DNA of 6,990 nucleotides from an uncultured bacterium (GCA_937872185.1 CALMQN010000031.1:1-6990), one strand, 5' to 3'; shown: positions 1-6,747, numbered from the stretch's first letter. Notes: generated by a model from the sequence alone, not told the origin. A program made the numbers and translations.

Positions 1-1094
1 TCTTCTTCGTAAAAGTCGCCAACTTTGACTAATACGGTATCGGTTTGACCGGTCTCTTCACCGACTGACAGCATCTGGGCAACAATAGGCGGGAAGAGTT
101 CATTTTCGCTAATGACCTGTGACAGGGCCTTGCCGTTTTTTACCTCAATGGCGGCGTCTTTAAGGGCCTTTTCGTAGACAACATTACCAAGCGATCGCCC
201 GGTAACGTCAAGACATTCCAGCACGGCAACACCCGCACCCATGAGCGCAGAGAAGGTACGGGCAAAACGAGCGATGGCGATTTTTTTAATGATTGTGCGA
301 ATACCAGGGATTTTTAGGATCAATGTGTGAAATCGCTCTTTTCCCTTTGGCGTCTTGATATAACGCAAGATACCGTAGATACCGCCACCGATTACGGGGA
401 ATAATATCCACCAATAGCCGGTAATAAAGCCGCTAATCCCTAACATAACCTGGGTAATCGCAGGCAGTTCGGCATCGGGTCCGCCCAAATCAAGCAGGAT
501 CTTACCAATTTGCGGGATGACGAATAACATCAATCCAAAGAACGCAGCGATGGTGATAAAAATCAACACCGATGGGTAGGCCATGGCACTGCGCACTTTT
601 TTACGAATGGTGGCACTTTTTTCTTGCTGCATGGCAAGGCGCTTTAAGATGTCATCCAAAATACCAGCAGTTTCACCGGCGCGCACCATGTTGACGTAGA
701 CGTCGCTGAACGTCGAAGGGTGTTTAGACAGCGCGTCGCCAAGCGATGAACCGCCCTGGACTTCAGCGATGACGGCGTCCAGAACCCTTTTTAGCGCTGG
801 GCTTTCAGAGTGCTGTGACAGCGACGTCAGCGCGCGTAGCAGCGGCACACCGGCACCAACCATGGCACTGAGTTGCCGAGTCATCATGACTAAGTGATCT
901 GATTTGACCTTGTTCGAATTGAGCAGTCGTGACAATGAAAATGAGCCAGAAAGAGCCGACTGCTCCTTGATGCTAATGGGTCGCAGCCCTTGCTTTTTGA
1001 GAGCGGCGATGACGGCGGCACGGTCGGCCTGATCCGTCGTACCGGTGACGGATTTGCGAGCATTATCAGTGGCGATATATGAAAATTTCGTCAT
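1..1094 (-). CDS. pilC: Type II secretion system F family / type IV pilus inner-membrane platform protein PilC (3' end outside window)
   Basis: My translation of the minus strand from the ATG at 1094 stays open to the window edge, giving 364 residues; the family is usually about 400, so roughly the last 40 residues and probably the final membrane helix are missing. The protein shows the duplicated T2SF layout: a cytoplasmic domain at about 66-170 (QLSAMVGAGVPLLRAL, then VRAGETAGILDDIL), a hydrophobic helix at about 171-194, a second at about 219-244, and a second cytoplasmic domain from about 270 (ARFARTFSALMGAGVAVLE, then MLSVGEETGQTD). The two halves repeat the same motifs, as expected. PilC forms the membrane platform on which the PilB ATPase acts to add pilin subunits. 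The start lies two bases after the pilB stop, with only a weak purine stretch upstream, so translation is probably coupled. The generic family call is firm; PilC rather than GspF follows from the PilB neighbour and the absence of other type II secretion genes. Confidence 0.93.
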   Translation of the reverse strand, partial: MTKFSYIATDNARKSVTGTTDQADRAAVIAALKKQGLRPISIKEQSALSGSFSLSRLLNSNKVKSDHLVMMTRQLSAMVGAGVPLLRALTSLSQHSESPALKRVLDAVIAEVQGGSSLGDALSKHPSTFSDVYVNMVRAGETAGILDDILKRLAMQQEKSATIRKKVRSAMAYPSVLIFITIAAFFGLMLFVIPQIGKILLDLGGPDAELPAITQVMLGISGFITGYWWILFPVIGGGIYGILRYIKTPKGKERFHTLILKIPGIRTIIKKIAIARFARTFSALMGAGVAVLECLDVTGRSLGNVVYEKALKDAAIEVKNGKALSQVISENELFPPIVAQMLSVGEETGQTDTVLVKVGDFYEE

Positions 1095-1096
1095 GA

Positions 1097-2881
1097 TTAT
1101 TCTTTGCTTACTCTTAGGACTTCTTCGATGGTCGTTTCGCCGCGCAGCGCTTTGATAAGACCGTCGGTTTGCATGGTCATCATACCATCGGCAATACCTT
1201 GGGCCTGAATTTGGTTACTGGTCGCATTGCCCATAATCAGTTTTTGAATAGGTAAGGTATTGGCGAGTACCTCGTAAATACCGATACGACCCTTATATCC
1301 GTTATGAGCATCGTCTTCGGTATCATCGGCATTTGCTCTCCATAACGTGTTGATGCCACGTTCATCGGTGCTGAGCGGTGCGTCGCCGCCGATACCTTCG
1401 GCCATAGCGCGCTTTTCTAATTCGTGAATATACCGAAAATCTTGACCTTCGCGGAGGTTAAACATTTTAATGACCGCTTGCTTTTCTTCCTCGGTTGGGG
1501 CGTAGCTTTCGCGTGAGGTCTTGTGAAGTCGTCGCACCAGACGTTGTCCGACGACGGCCTTAACGGTGCTTGCGATCAGGAATGGTTCGATGCCCATATC
1601 CAGCAGACGCGGCAGACAGGTTGCGGCGTTATTGGTGTGGAGGGTACTAAACACTAAGTGCCCGGTGAGCGCTGCTTGAACGCCCAAGTTAGCAGTTTCA
1701 CCGTCACGGATCTCACCGATCATGATGATGTTTGGGTCTTGGCGCAGGAGGGCACGTAGGCCATTAGCAAACGTCATACCGGCTTTCACATTAGTTTGGG
1801 TCTGGTTGACACCAGGGATCTTGTATTCAACAGGGTCCTCGATGGTCGATATATTGACGTCGGGGGTGTTAAGGATTGAGAGCACACTGAACAAACTGGT
1901 TGACTTACCACTACCGGTTGGCCCGGTGACCAGCACCATTCCATTTGGTTCGGTTAAGGCCAGCTTCATCACGTCTAAAGAAACGCCCCAGTATCCAAGC
2001 GACTCGAGTGTTACCGCTTGGTCGGATTCATCCAAGATACGCATGGCAATCTTCTCACCATCGGCGACGGGAAGTGAGCTGACACGAAGGGCGTATTGTT
2101 TGCCGCCGACTTTAATCTTAAAGCGGCCGTCCTGAGGAACACGACGCTCATCGATTTTCAGGTTACTAAGAATTTTGATGCGACTTATCAGTGCCCCGAC
2201 CACGTTACGCGGCAATCGGTTGACCTCTTTCAAGACACCATCAATACGGTAGCGGACTTGCACGAAATCTTCACGTGGTTCGATATGGATGTCGCTGGCA
2301 TGCGAACGGATGGCGTATTCGAGGAGCAAGTTAACAGTCTGGGCAATTGGCGAATCTTCGGCCACATCCTGTTCGGTCACTGCCTCGAGCGCGCTATCAT
2401 CTTCACGCTGGACGTCGATTACTTCGTTTAGCTCTTGGTTGACGTCTCCGCGGTAGTTCTCGAGGGCCGCTAGGATGTTTTCGCGGGTTGCGATATAGAT
2501 CTTGGTGTTTTCGCCAATTTCTTTTTGGATGAAGTTGACCGCTTGGACGTCATCGGGGTCTTCCATGGCAAGGTGTTGCATGCCACCTTCGGCATCAACT
2601 TTAAACAAAACCGCATTGTATTGCCGTGCGATGCGTTCAGGGATTCGGCTGATGACATCTGATGGGATATCGCGAGGATCAAGTTCGATATAGGGGATTT
2701 GGGCGTAGTCAGCAAAGGCTTGAGTCAGCGTTTGATCGTTGGCTACTTCGCGCTCAATCACAAGTTCTTGCAGCGGACGCCTTGAACGAACAGCCTCTTC
2801 TTTCAGGGCTGCAATTTGCTCTGCAGTAGCCACACCACTGCGCGCGAGCAATTTTTCGATGATTGCATCAGAAATACGCAT
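1097..2881 (-). CDS. pilB: Type IV pilus assembly ATPase PilB / GspE family, lacking the tetracysteine zinc motif
   Basis: Hexameric secretion ATPase that powers pilus extension from the cytoplasmic face of the membrane. With the start at the ATG at 2881 it has 594 residues, beginning MRISDAIIEKLL. An N-terminal T2SSE/MshEN-like domain covers about 1-140. The N2 region carries SDIHIEPRED (196-205) and RYRIDGVL (210-217). The motor domain has Walker A GPTGSGKST (320-328), an Asp box ISTIEDPVEY (344-353), Walker B IIMIGEIRDGETA (385-397) and a His box STLHTNNA (412-419). The zinc-binding C-x2-C pairs normal between the His box and GYKGRIGIYE are absent: the first reads RRLHKTSRE and the second is replaced by an acidic stretch. 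An upstream in-frame TTG at 2941 would add 20 residues, but these would run across the divergent tsaE promoter and up to its first base, so I reject it. No clear Shine-Dalgarno. First gene of an operon with pilC. GspE is the alternative name. Confidence 0.95.
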   Translation of the reverse strand: MRISDAIIEKLLARSGVATAEQIAALKEEAVRSRRPLQELVIEREVANDQTLTQAFADYAQIPYIELDPRDIPSDVISRIPERIARQYNAVLFKVDAEGGMQHLAMEDPDDVQAVNFIQKEIGENTKIYIATRENILAALENYRGDVNQELNEVIDVQREDDSALEAVTEQDVAEDSPIAQTVNLLLEYAIRSHASDIHIEPREDFVQVRYRIDGVLKEVNRLPRNVVGALISRIKILSNLKIDERRVPQDGRFKIKVGGKQYALRVSSLPVADGEKIAMRILDESDQAVTLESLGYWGVSLDVMKLALTEPNGMVLVTGPTGSGKSTSLFSVLSILNTPDVNISTIEDPVEYKIPGVNQTQTNVKAGMTFANGLRALLRQDPNIIMIGEIRDGETANLGVQAALTGHLVFSTLHTNNAATCLPRLLDMGIEPFLIASTVKAVVGQRLVRRLHKTSRESYAPTEEEKQAVIKMFNLREGQDFRYIHELEKRAMAEGIGGDAPLSTDERGINTLWRANADDTEDDAHNGYKGRIGIYEVLANTLPIQKLIMGNATSNQIQAQGIADGMMTMQTDGLIKALRGETTIEEVLRVSKE

Positions 2882-2894
2882 ACTGCTTACGTCT

Positions 2895-2900
2895 ATTGTA
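2895..2900 (-). promoter_or_regulatory. Possible -10 box for pilB-pilC
   Basis: TACAAT on the minus strand, five of six matches to TATAAT. It ends 13 bases before the pilB ATG, so the predicted leader would be only about 5-8 bases, which fits the lack of a Shine-Dalgarno site. No convincing -35 box is seen at 16-18 bases. It is the only good -10 candidate in the 59-base divergent gap in this direction. Confidence 0.4.
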
Positions 2901-2925
2901 ATTGAGGGAGTAAAAAAGCGCCAGA

Positions 2926-2934
2926 TGGTATAAT
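2926..2934 (+). promoter_or_regulatory. Extended -10 promoter of tsaE, predicted leaderless
   Basis: TGGTATAAT is a perfect TATAAT box with the TG-n extension, which can substitute for a -35 element; the only upstream candidate, TTGAGG at 2902-2907, has an overlong 21-base spacer. The -10 box ends six bases before the tsaE ATG. If its last T is position -7, the first transcribed base is the A of the ATG, leaving no room for a ribosome binding site. This should drive tsaE-tsaB and perhaps the genes after them. Confidence 0.75.
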
Positions 2935-2940
2935 AACCCA

Positions 2941-3393
2941 ATGATTATAGAGGCGCATAGCGAAGAAGAAATGAAGGCATTTGGTGCCCGAATTGCTGCG
3001 CTATGTCACGGTGGTGAGGTGCTGGAACTGATTGGTGATGTTGGCGCCGGCAAAACAACGCTTGCCAAAGGGTTGGCAACGGGTTTGGGTGTCGATGAAG
3101 ATGTGCAAAGCCCGACCTTCACGATTAGCCGTGTTTACGACGCCAGGAATGGGTTGCGGATGGCGCATTATGATTTTTATCGATTGGGCGAGGCAGGGCT
3201 GATGTCTGACGAGTTGAGTGAAGTGGTTCGCGATCCACACACGGTGACATTGATTGAATGGGCTGGCGTCGTCGAGAAAACCCTGCCAGTCGATCGACTG
3301 ACGCTTAACTTTGTGTCGCCGACCGAGTCAACGCGTCGCATTATTGTTGAAGCACATGGGCCGCGTAGCCGAGCGATCGAGAAGGCACTATGA
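2941..3393 (+). CDS. tsaE: tRNA t6A37 biosynthesis ATPase TsaE
   Basis: 150 residues, normal length for the family. TsaE is the P-loop ATPase that works with the TsaB-TsaD complex to make N6-threonylcarbamoyladenosine at position 37 of ANN-decoding tRNAs, in the cytoplasm. Visible motifs: Walker A GDVGAGKTT (32-40), the switch-like SPTFTI (57-62), HYDFYRL (76-82) and the Walker B-like LIEWAGVVEKTLP (104-116), all in the expected order. The ATG at 2941 has no Shine-Dalgarno site because a TATAAT box lies immediately upstream, so the mRNA is probably leaderless. The stop codon overlaps the tsaB start as ATGA, implying coupled translation and supporting a joint role. Identification is firm. Confidence 0.96.
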   Translation: MIIEAHSEEEMKAFGARIAALCHGGEVLELIGDVGAGKTTLAKGLATGLGVDEDVQSPTFTISRVYDARNGLRMAHYDFYRLGEAGLMSDELSEVVRDPHTVTLIEWAGVVEKTLPVDRLTLNFVSPTESTRRIIVEAHGPRSRAIEKAL

Positions 3394-3776
3394 TCGTTTT
3401 ACTTGATACCAGTACACCAGTGTGCAAACTGAGTTTTGTCGATGGTGGTGAAAAAACTGATGTAGAGTGGCGGGCTGATCGAACGCTCGCAAAGGGCCTG
3501 TTGGGATACCTGAACGATCAGCTTGAACAGCGCGGCCAGACATGGTCTGATATCGCGGGTATTGGTGTTTTTGCGGGCCCTGGCAGCTTTACAGGTCTTC
3601 GAATTGGATTGACTGTCATGAATACTATCGCCGATGCTGAAGGCGTTCCAATTGTTGGTGCTCAGGGCGAAGATTGGCAAGATAATGCGCTGATGCGGCT
3701 AAACGATGGACAAGATGAGCACATCGTCATGCCATTTTATGGTGGCGATGCCCATATTACGACTCCACGAAAATAA
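3390..3776 (+). CDS. tsaB: Compact TsaB-like t6A biosynthesis scaffold protein
   Basis: 128 residues, against about 220-230 for well-studied TsaB proteins. The N-terminal ASKHA-type subdomain is complete: MIVLLDTSTP at the start and the diagnostic FAGPGSFTGLRIGL at 61-74. TsaB is an inactive paralogue of TsaD that pairs with it to form the threonylcarbamoyl transferase core. After about residue 90 the protein is much shorter than usual, but the end (PFYGGDAHITTPRK) resembles the kind of tail expected at a TsaB C-terminus, so I infer loss of the middle/C-terminal subdomain rather than a simple truncation. No frameshift signature is evident: the frame ends at a clean TAA and is followed by non-coding sequence. 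The ATGA overlap with tsaE supports the name. Confidence 0.88.
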   Translation: MIVLLDTSTPVCKLSFVDGGEKTDVEWRADRTLAKGLLGYLNDQLEQRGQTWSDIAGIGVFAGPGSFTGLRIGLTVMNTIADAEGVPIVGAQGEDWQDNALMRLNDGQDEHIVMPFYGGDAHITTPRK

Positions 3777-3777
3777 C

Positions 3778-3807
3778 TTGTACAACATACCCAAAAAAGA
3801 CTACACT
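3778..3807 (+). promoter_or_regulatory. Possible internal promoter before rny
   Basis: TTGTAC (3778-3783) and TACACT (3802-3807) are separated by 18 bases. Both are imperfect: three of six matches for the -35 and four of six for the -10. Transcription would start near 3814 and give an rny leader of about 105 bases. The 142-base tsaB-rny gap, far larger than other gaps in this operon, argues for some promoter here, but the match is weak. Confidence 0.3.
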
Positions 3808-3813
3808 ATATGC

Positions 3814-3830
3814 ATAGCTTGTATGGCTAT
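3814..3830 (+). other. Small hairpin in the rny leader region
   Basis: ATAGC (3814-3818) pairs with GCTAT (3826-3830) around a seven-base loop. It is followed by no T-run, so it is not an intrinsic terminator. It would sit at the extreme 5' end of an rny transcript if the upstream promoter candidate is real. A stem this short can easily occur by chance. Confidence 0.2.
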
Positions 3831-3906
3831 TTGAATAACTTTTGAAACATTCGGCGCAGTGTGTGATACATCCAGCCAAGATGAACACTTGGCCACATTG
3901 ACCGAG

Positions 3907-3911
3907 GGAGG
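3907..3911 (+). promoter_or_regulatory. Shine-Dalgarno site of rny
   Basis: GGAGG within GAGGGAGGA, seven bases before the ATG at 3919. It fixes the start there and rules out an in-frame GTG at 3859. It is the only strong ribosome binding site in the window, in contrast to the predicted leaderless tsaE and the closely coupled tsaB, pgl and pilC starts. Confidence 0.9.
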
Positions 3912-3918
3912 AACCACC

Positions 3919-5430
3919 ATGATAGAGGGAATTATTGCCGCAGTAATCGGGGCACTTATTGGCGTTGGCGGAACAGCAACGTATGTCAAACAACGGAGCC
4001 TTGGCGGCAAGCATAAAGCCGACAAAGCGATTGCCGATGCCAAGACCAAAGCGAGCGATATTGTTATTAAAGCTAAAGACGAGGCCTTAGCATTATTAAA
4101 CGATGCCAAAAAAGAAGAAGCCGATCGCCGCAAAGAGTGGCAGAAAACAGAATCGCGTTTAGCAGAGCGTGAAACAAACCTTGATCGTAAACTGGATGAT
4201 TTAGATAAGCGTTCAGACGGACTGCGTTCACAAGAAGATGAAGTTGAAGGCCTGAAGAATGAGATTCGTGATATTCGCGTAAAGCAGCAGGAAAAGCTTG
4301 AGAAAATTGCCGGGCTGAAGAAAGCCGATGCTGCCGAGAAGTTGATGCAAATGACCGAAAAGGACATCAAGCAGGATCTGTTGGGCCTGGTCAACAAATT
4401 GCAAAATGACGCCAAGGACACGGCCGAAGACCAAGCGCAGATGATTTTGGTCACGGCTATGGAGCGCATGTCATCAGAAGTCACGGCCGAGCGCACAGTG
4501 ACCGCCATTAAACTGACCGACGACGAAATGAAGGGTCGCATTATTGGCAAGGAAGGTCGCAACATCCAGGCACTACAACGTGCGACGGGAGTCGACATTC
4601 TGGTTGATGATACCCCAGGTATGATCATCCTCAGTTCGTTTGATCCGATTCGACGTCAAATTGCTCGGCTGACTATGGAAATGCTGATGAAAGACGGTCG
4701 TATTCACCCGGGCCGCATCGAAGAGGTGGTTGCAAAGGCCGAAAAAGAAATTGAAAAGGAAATTACTCGTGCAGGTGAAGACGCGGCGCGCGAAGTTGGC
4801 GTGGTGGGTATTCCAAAAGAAATGCTGCGGCTGCTTGGTGAATTAAAATTCCGCACCAGTTACGGCCAGAACGTGTTGATGCACAGTACAGAAATGGCAC
4901 ATCTGTCTGGGCTTATTGCCGAAGAGATTGGTGCAGACGTTCGCGTGACGAAGATCGCAACGCTTCTTCATGACGTGGGCAAAGCGGTGACACACAAAAT
5001 CGAAGGTAAACATCACCATATTGGCGCCGAGCTGGCACGTAAATACGGTATGAGTGACGATATCGTTCACGCTATTGAAGCGCACCATGATGATATCGAG
5101 GCGACAACACCAGAAGCATTGATTGTTCGTATCTGTGACGCGCTTTCTGCGGCCCGCCCCGGTGCTCGTAATATTAGTGCCGAAAACTTTGTTGAGCGTA
5201 TGCGTGATTTGGAAAACATCGCCCTCAGCTTTAAGGGTATCGACAAGGCATACGCGATTAGTGCCGGTCGTGAAGTGCGCATTATTGTCAGTCCACAGGC
5301 GATTGACGATCTGAGTGCGATTAAGTTGGCGCGTGATATTGCGACCAAGATTGAAAGCACCATGCAGTATCCTGGCACCATTAAGGTTAACGTGATCCGC
5401 GAAACGCGCGCGATCGAATTTGCGAAGTAG
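3919..5430 (+). CDS. rny: Ribonuclease Y
   Basis: Membrane-anchored endoribonuclease that starts mRNA decay in bacteria lacking an RNase E-centred pathway. 503 residues, close to the usual 510-520. Parts in order: an N-terminal membrane helix at about 2-22 (rich in I, A, G and V); a long charged coiled coil at about 30-175; a KH RNA-binding domain with GRIIGKEGRNI at 207-217; and an HD hydrolase domain with H322 (MHSTEMAHLSG), the HD pair H351-D352 (LLHDVGKAV), KHHHIGAEL (364-372), EAHHDD (387-392) and ICDALS (405-410). All metal-ligand motifs appear intact. The ATG at 3919 follows a strong GGAGG and begins directly with the membrane anchor; the 20 extra residues from a GTG at 3859 are polar and unsupported. 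pgl starts three bases after the stop, so they are co-transcribed. Confidence 0.97.
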   Translation: MIEGIIAAVIGALIGVGGTATYVKQRSLGGKHKADKAIADAKTKASDIVIKAKDEALALLNDAKKEEADRRKEWQKTESRLAERETNLDRKLDDLDKRSDGLRSQEDEVEGLKNEIRDIRVKQQEKLEKIAGLKKADAAEKLMQMTEKDIKQDLLGLVNKLQNDAKDTAEDQAQMILVTAMERMSSEVTAERTVTAIKLTDDEMKGRIIGKEGRNIQALQRATGVDILVDDTPGMIILSSFDPIRRQIARLTMEMLMKDGRIHPGRIEEVVAKAEKEIEKEITRAGEDAAREVGVVGIPKEMLRLLGELKFRTSYGQNVLMHSTEMAHLSGLIAEEIGADVRVTKIATLLHDVGKAVTHKIEGKHHHIGAELARKYGMSDDIVHAIEAHHDDIEATTPEALIVRICDALSAARPGARNISAENFVERMRDLENIALSFKGIDKAYAISAGREVRIIVSPQAIDDLSAIKLARDIATKIESTMQYPGTIKVNVIRETRAIEFAK

Positions 5431-5433
5431 GGT

Positions 5434-6147
5434 ATGACCGAACTCCGCAACTATGATTCGGCTCAGGAAGTTGCCGATGCAGCGGCTGAAAATGCGGTTG
5501 ATATATTGCGCCTGGCAATTGAACAAAAGGGTAAGGCTTCGTGGGTGCTGGCTGGCGGTACTTCGCCCATGGCAGCGTACGAGGTCATCGTTAAGCAGTA
5601 CGCAGATGCGATCGATTGGTCGCTCATTACGATTATTATTGGCGATGAACGCTTGGTACCGCTGGCCGACCATGATTCAAACTGGGGGGCGATCATCAAG
5701 CTGTTTGATAAAGACCCGCTGGTGGCGCGGGTGCAGCGTATTGTGCCCGATACGAGTCTTAGCCCTGAGCTTGCAGCACATCACTATGAACAGGCGATCA
5801 AGGATGCTGGGATATTACGGTTTGATTTGATGTGGGTTGGTGTTGGCGAAGACGGGCATACATTGTCACTATTCCCGGGCCATGACAGTTTTGCTGATAC
5901 GACCGAGCGGCTTGTTATCCCCGTGTACGATTCGCCTAAGCTACCAGCCGAACGGATATCACTGTCGCTACGAGCTTTCGAGCATATAGTTGAACTGGTT
6001 ATTTTTGCTGTTGGTGCAAGCAAGTACGAGGTGCTAAAAAAGGCACGGCTGAAGGGCGGTGTGCCTGTATCAATTGCAGCTGAGATCGCCGAGGCACATG
6101 GGGCCGAAGTAAGGTGGCTGTATGACGCAGCTGCCTGGGGTGAGTAG
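5434..6147 (+). CDS. pgl: 6-phosphogluconolactonase
   Basis: 237 residues, normal for the bacterial Pgl (DevB/SOL) family. It hydrolyses 6-phosphoglucono-1,5-lactone to 6-phosphogluconate in the oxidative pentose phosphate pathway, in the cytoplasm. Seen in order: WVLAGGTSP (37-45), IIIGDERLVPLADHDSN (67-83), the diagnostic GVGEDGHTLSLFPG (136-149) and SPKLPAERISLSL (167-179). These separate it from the related glucosamine-6-phosphate deaminases, which share the fold. The ATG is three bases after the rny stop, with only a poorly spaced AGGG upstream, so it probably depends on translation of rny. Neither glucose-6-phosphate dehydrogenase nor 6-phosphogluconate dehydrogenase is in the window, so pathway completeness cannot be judged here. 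Confidence 0.94.
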   Translation: MTELRNYDSAQEVADAAAENAVDILRLAIEQKGKASWVLAGGTSPMAAYEVIVKQYADAIDWSLITIIIGDERLVPLADHDSNWGAIIKLFDKDPLVARVQRIVPDTSLSPELAAHHYEQAIKDAGILRFDLMWVGVGEDGHTLSLFPGHDSFADTTERLVIPVYDSPKLPAERISLSLRAFEHIVELVIFAVGASKYEVLKKARLKGGVPVSIAAEIAEAHGAEVRWLYDAAAWGE

Positions 6148-6159
6148 AGTGCTACTCGT
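6140..6159 (+). terminator. Hairpin across the convergent stop codons, possible weak terminator
   Basis: GAGTAG (6142-6147) pairs perfectly with CTACTC (6152-6157) around the four-base loop AGTG; G-T pairs can extend the stem by two. The left arm contains the pgl TAG and the right arm the TAG of the opposite gene. On the plus strand it is followed by GTTATTAT, a poor T-tract; on the minus strand by a C-rich sequence. It may stop pgl transcription weakly and is unlikely to work as a terminator in the other direction. Confidence 0.4.
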
Positions 6160-6712
6160 TATTATCGTCTAAATTGACCTTGATTGTGACATTAGATGGT
6201 CCGGCGTTCGGGTCCATTGCGATCTCGGCGTCAGTTGGATCAGTGTTCCCCGTTAATACGTCATCGCGCGGTTTGCTTGATACGGTTAGGCGGACGTATT
6301 CGCCTTTGGCTGATTTGAAATGAAGCTGTGTGTACGTCGACCCAGGATAGGGTTCGTCGAAGTACCTAAAGTTGGCGGCTTCAATTTTGGCGCGTAGGTC
6401 AGCGACCGTCACGTCGACATTTGCGTTGTGTGTGTAGCTTTTGCTTGATGAGTACGTGCGGCTGGAATCCCATTCGTATACGCGCTTTTTACCGAATACA
6501 TCAGAGCGGACCAGCGAATAATCGTCACCGATATTAAGGCTGGCATAAATTGCGTCGATACGATCCTTGCGTAGTGTCGTTGGGATAAGGTTAGTCAGCA
6601 AAAAATAGATACCAATGGCGAGTGATATAACAGCGAGTACGATGGCGATGCCGTATGTCGCTTCGGCGTAGAGTTTTTTAATGTTTTTAGTCTGCTTTTT
6701 CTTTGTAACCAT
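6152..6712 (-). CDS. Hypothetical single-pass membrane protein
   Basis: 186 residues, not recognised as any named family. It begins with a Lys-rich cytoplasmic segment (MVTKKKQTKNIKK), then one hydrophobic helix at about 21-44, and a soluble region of about 140 residues predicted to lie outside the cell by the positive-inside rule. That region is rich in Tyr, Ser, Thr and Asp, with no Cys, no lipobox and no catalytic motif I can see. It ends in an acidic tail (LDDNNE). The open frame extends upstream to 6916, but the promoter and an inverted-repeat region lie inside that extension, and the ATG at 6712 fits the promoter exactly, so I choose it. Expression should be independent of neighbours: it has its own promoter and converges on pgl, with four bases between stop codons. 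It could be a surface or cell-envelope protein; no function is assigned. Confidence 0.8.
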   Translation of the reverse strand: MVTKKKQTKNIKKLYAEATYGIAIVLAVISLAIGIYFLLTNLIPTTLRKDRIDAIYASLNIGDDYSLVRSDVFGKKRVYEWDSSRTYSSSKSYTHNANVDVTVADLRAKIEAANFRYFDEPYPGSTYTQLHFKSAKGEYVRLTVSSKPRDDVLTGNTDPTDAEIAMDPNAGPSNVTIKVNLDDNNE

Positions 6713-6718
6713 AAGGGG

Positions 6719-6747
6719 ATTATCGGCGAGGAGAGGGGAAATGTCAA
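6719..6747 (-). promoter_or_regulatory. Strong sigma70-type promoter of the membrane protein gene, predicted leaderless
   Basis: On the minus strand TTGACA (6747-6742) is a perfect -35 box and GATAAT (6724-6719) is a five-of-six -10 box, with the optimal 17-base spacer. The -10 ends six bases before the ATG at 6712, so the predicted first base of the transcript is the A of the start codon. No Shine-Dalgarno is present. This is the best-formed promoter in the window. Confidence 0.8.

Noticed and set aside
2882..2941. 20-residue N-terminal extension of PilB from a TTG at 2941
   Set aside because: It reads through the tsaE -10 box and the likely pilB -10 box and reaches the first base of tsaE; the ATG at 2881 begins a typical PilB N-terminus.
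3778..3785. Palindromes TTGTACAA and TATGCATA (3809-3816) in the tsaB-rny gap
   Set aside because: Eight-base palindromes in AT-rich intergenic DNA are common by chance and are not repeated as operators here.
3810..3845. 11-residue upstream open frame in the rny leader
   Set aside because: No ribosome site, no run of regulatory codons, and the candidate transcript start falls at or after its ATG.
3859..3918. GTG start giving RNase Y 20 more residues
   Set aside because: The extension is polar and would precede the membrane anchor; a strong GGAGG sits seven bases before the ATG at 3919.
3801..4628. 275-codon minus-strand open frame opposite rny
   Set aside because: Composition is Ser/Ala/Leu-rich as expected for the antisense of a Lys/Glu-rich coiled coil; rny itself has clear domains.
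4843..5673. 276-codon minus-strand open frame opposite rny and pgl
   Set aside because: It spans two well-identified genes on the other strand and shows no motifs; it is a shadow frame.
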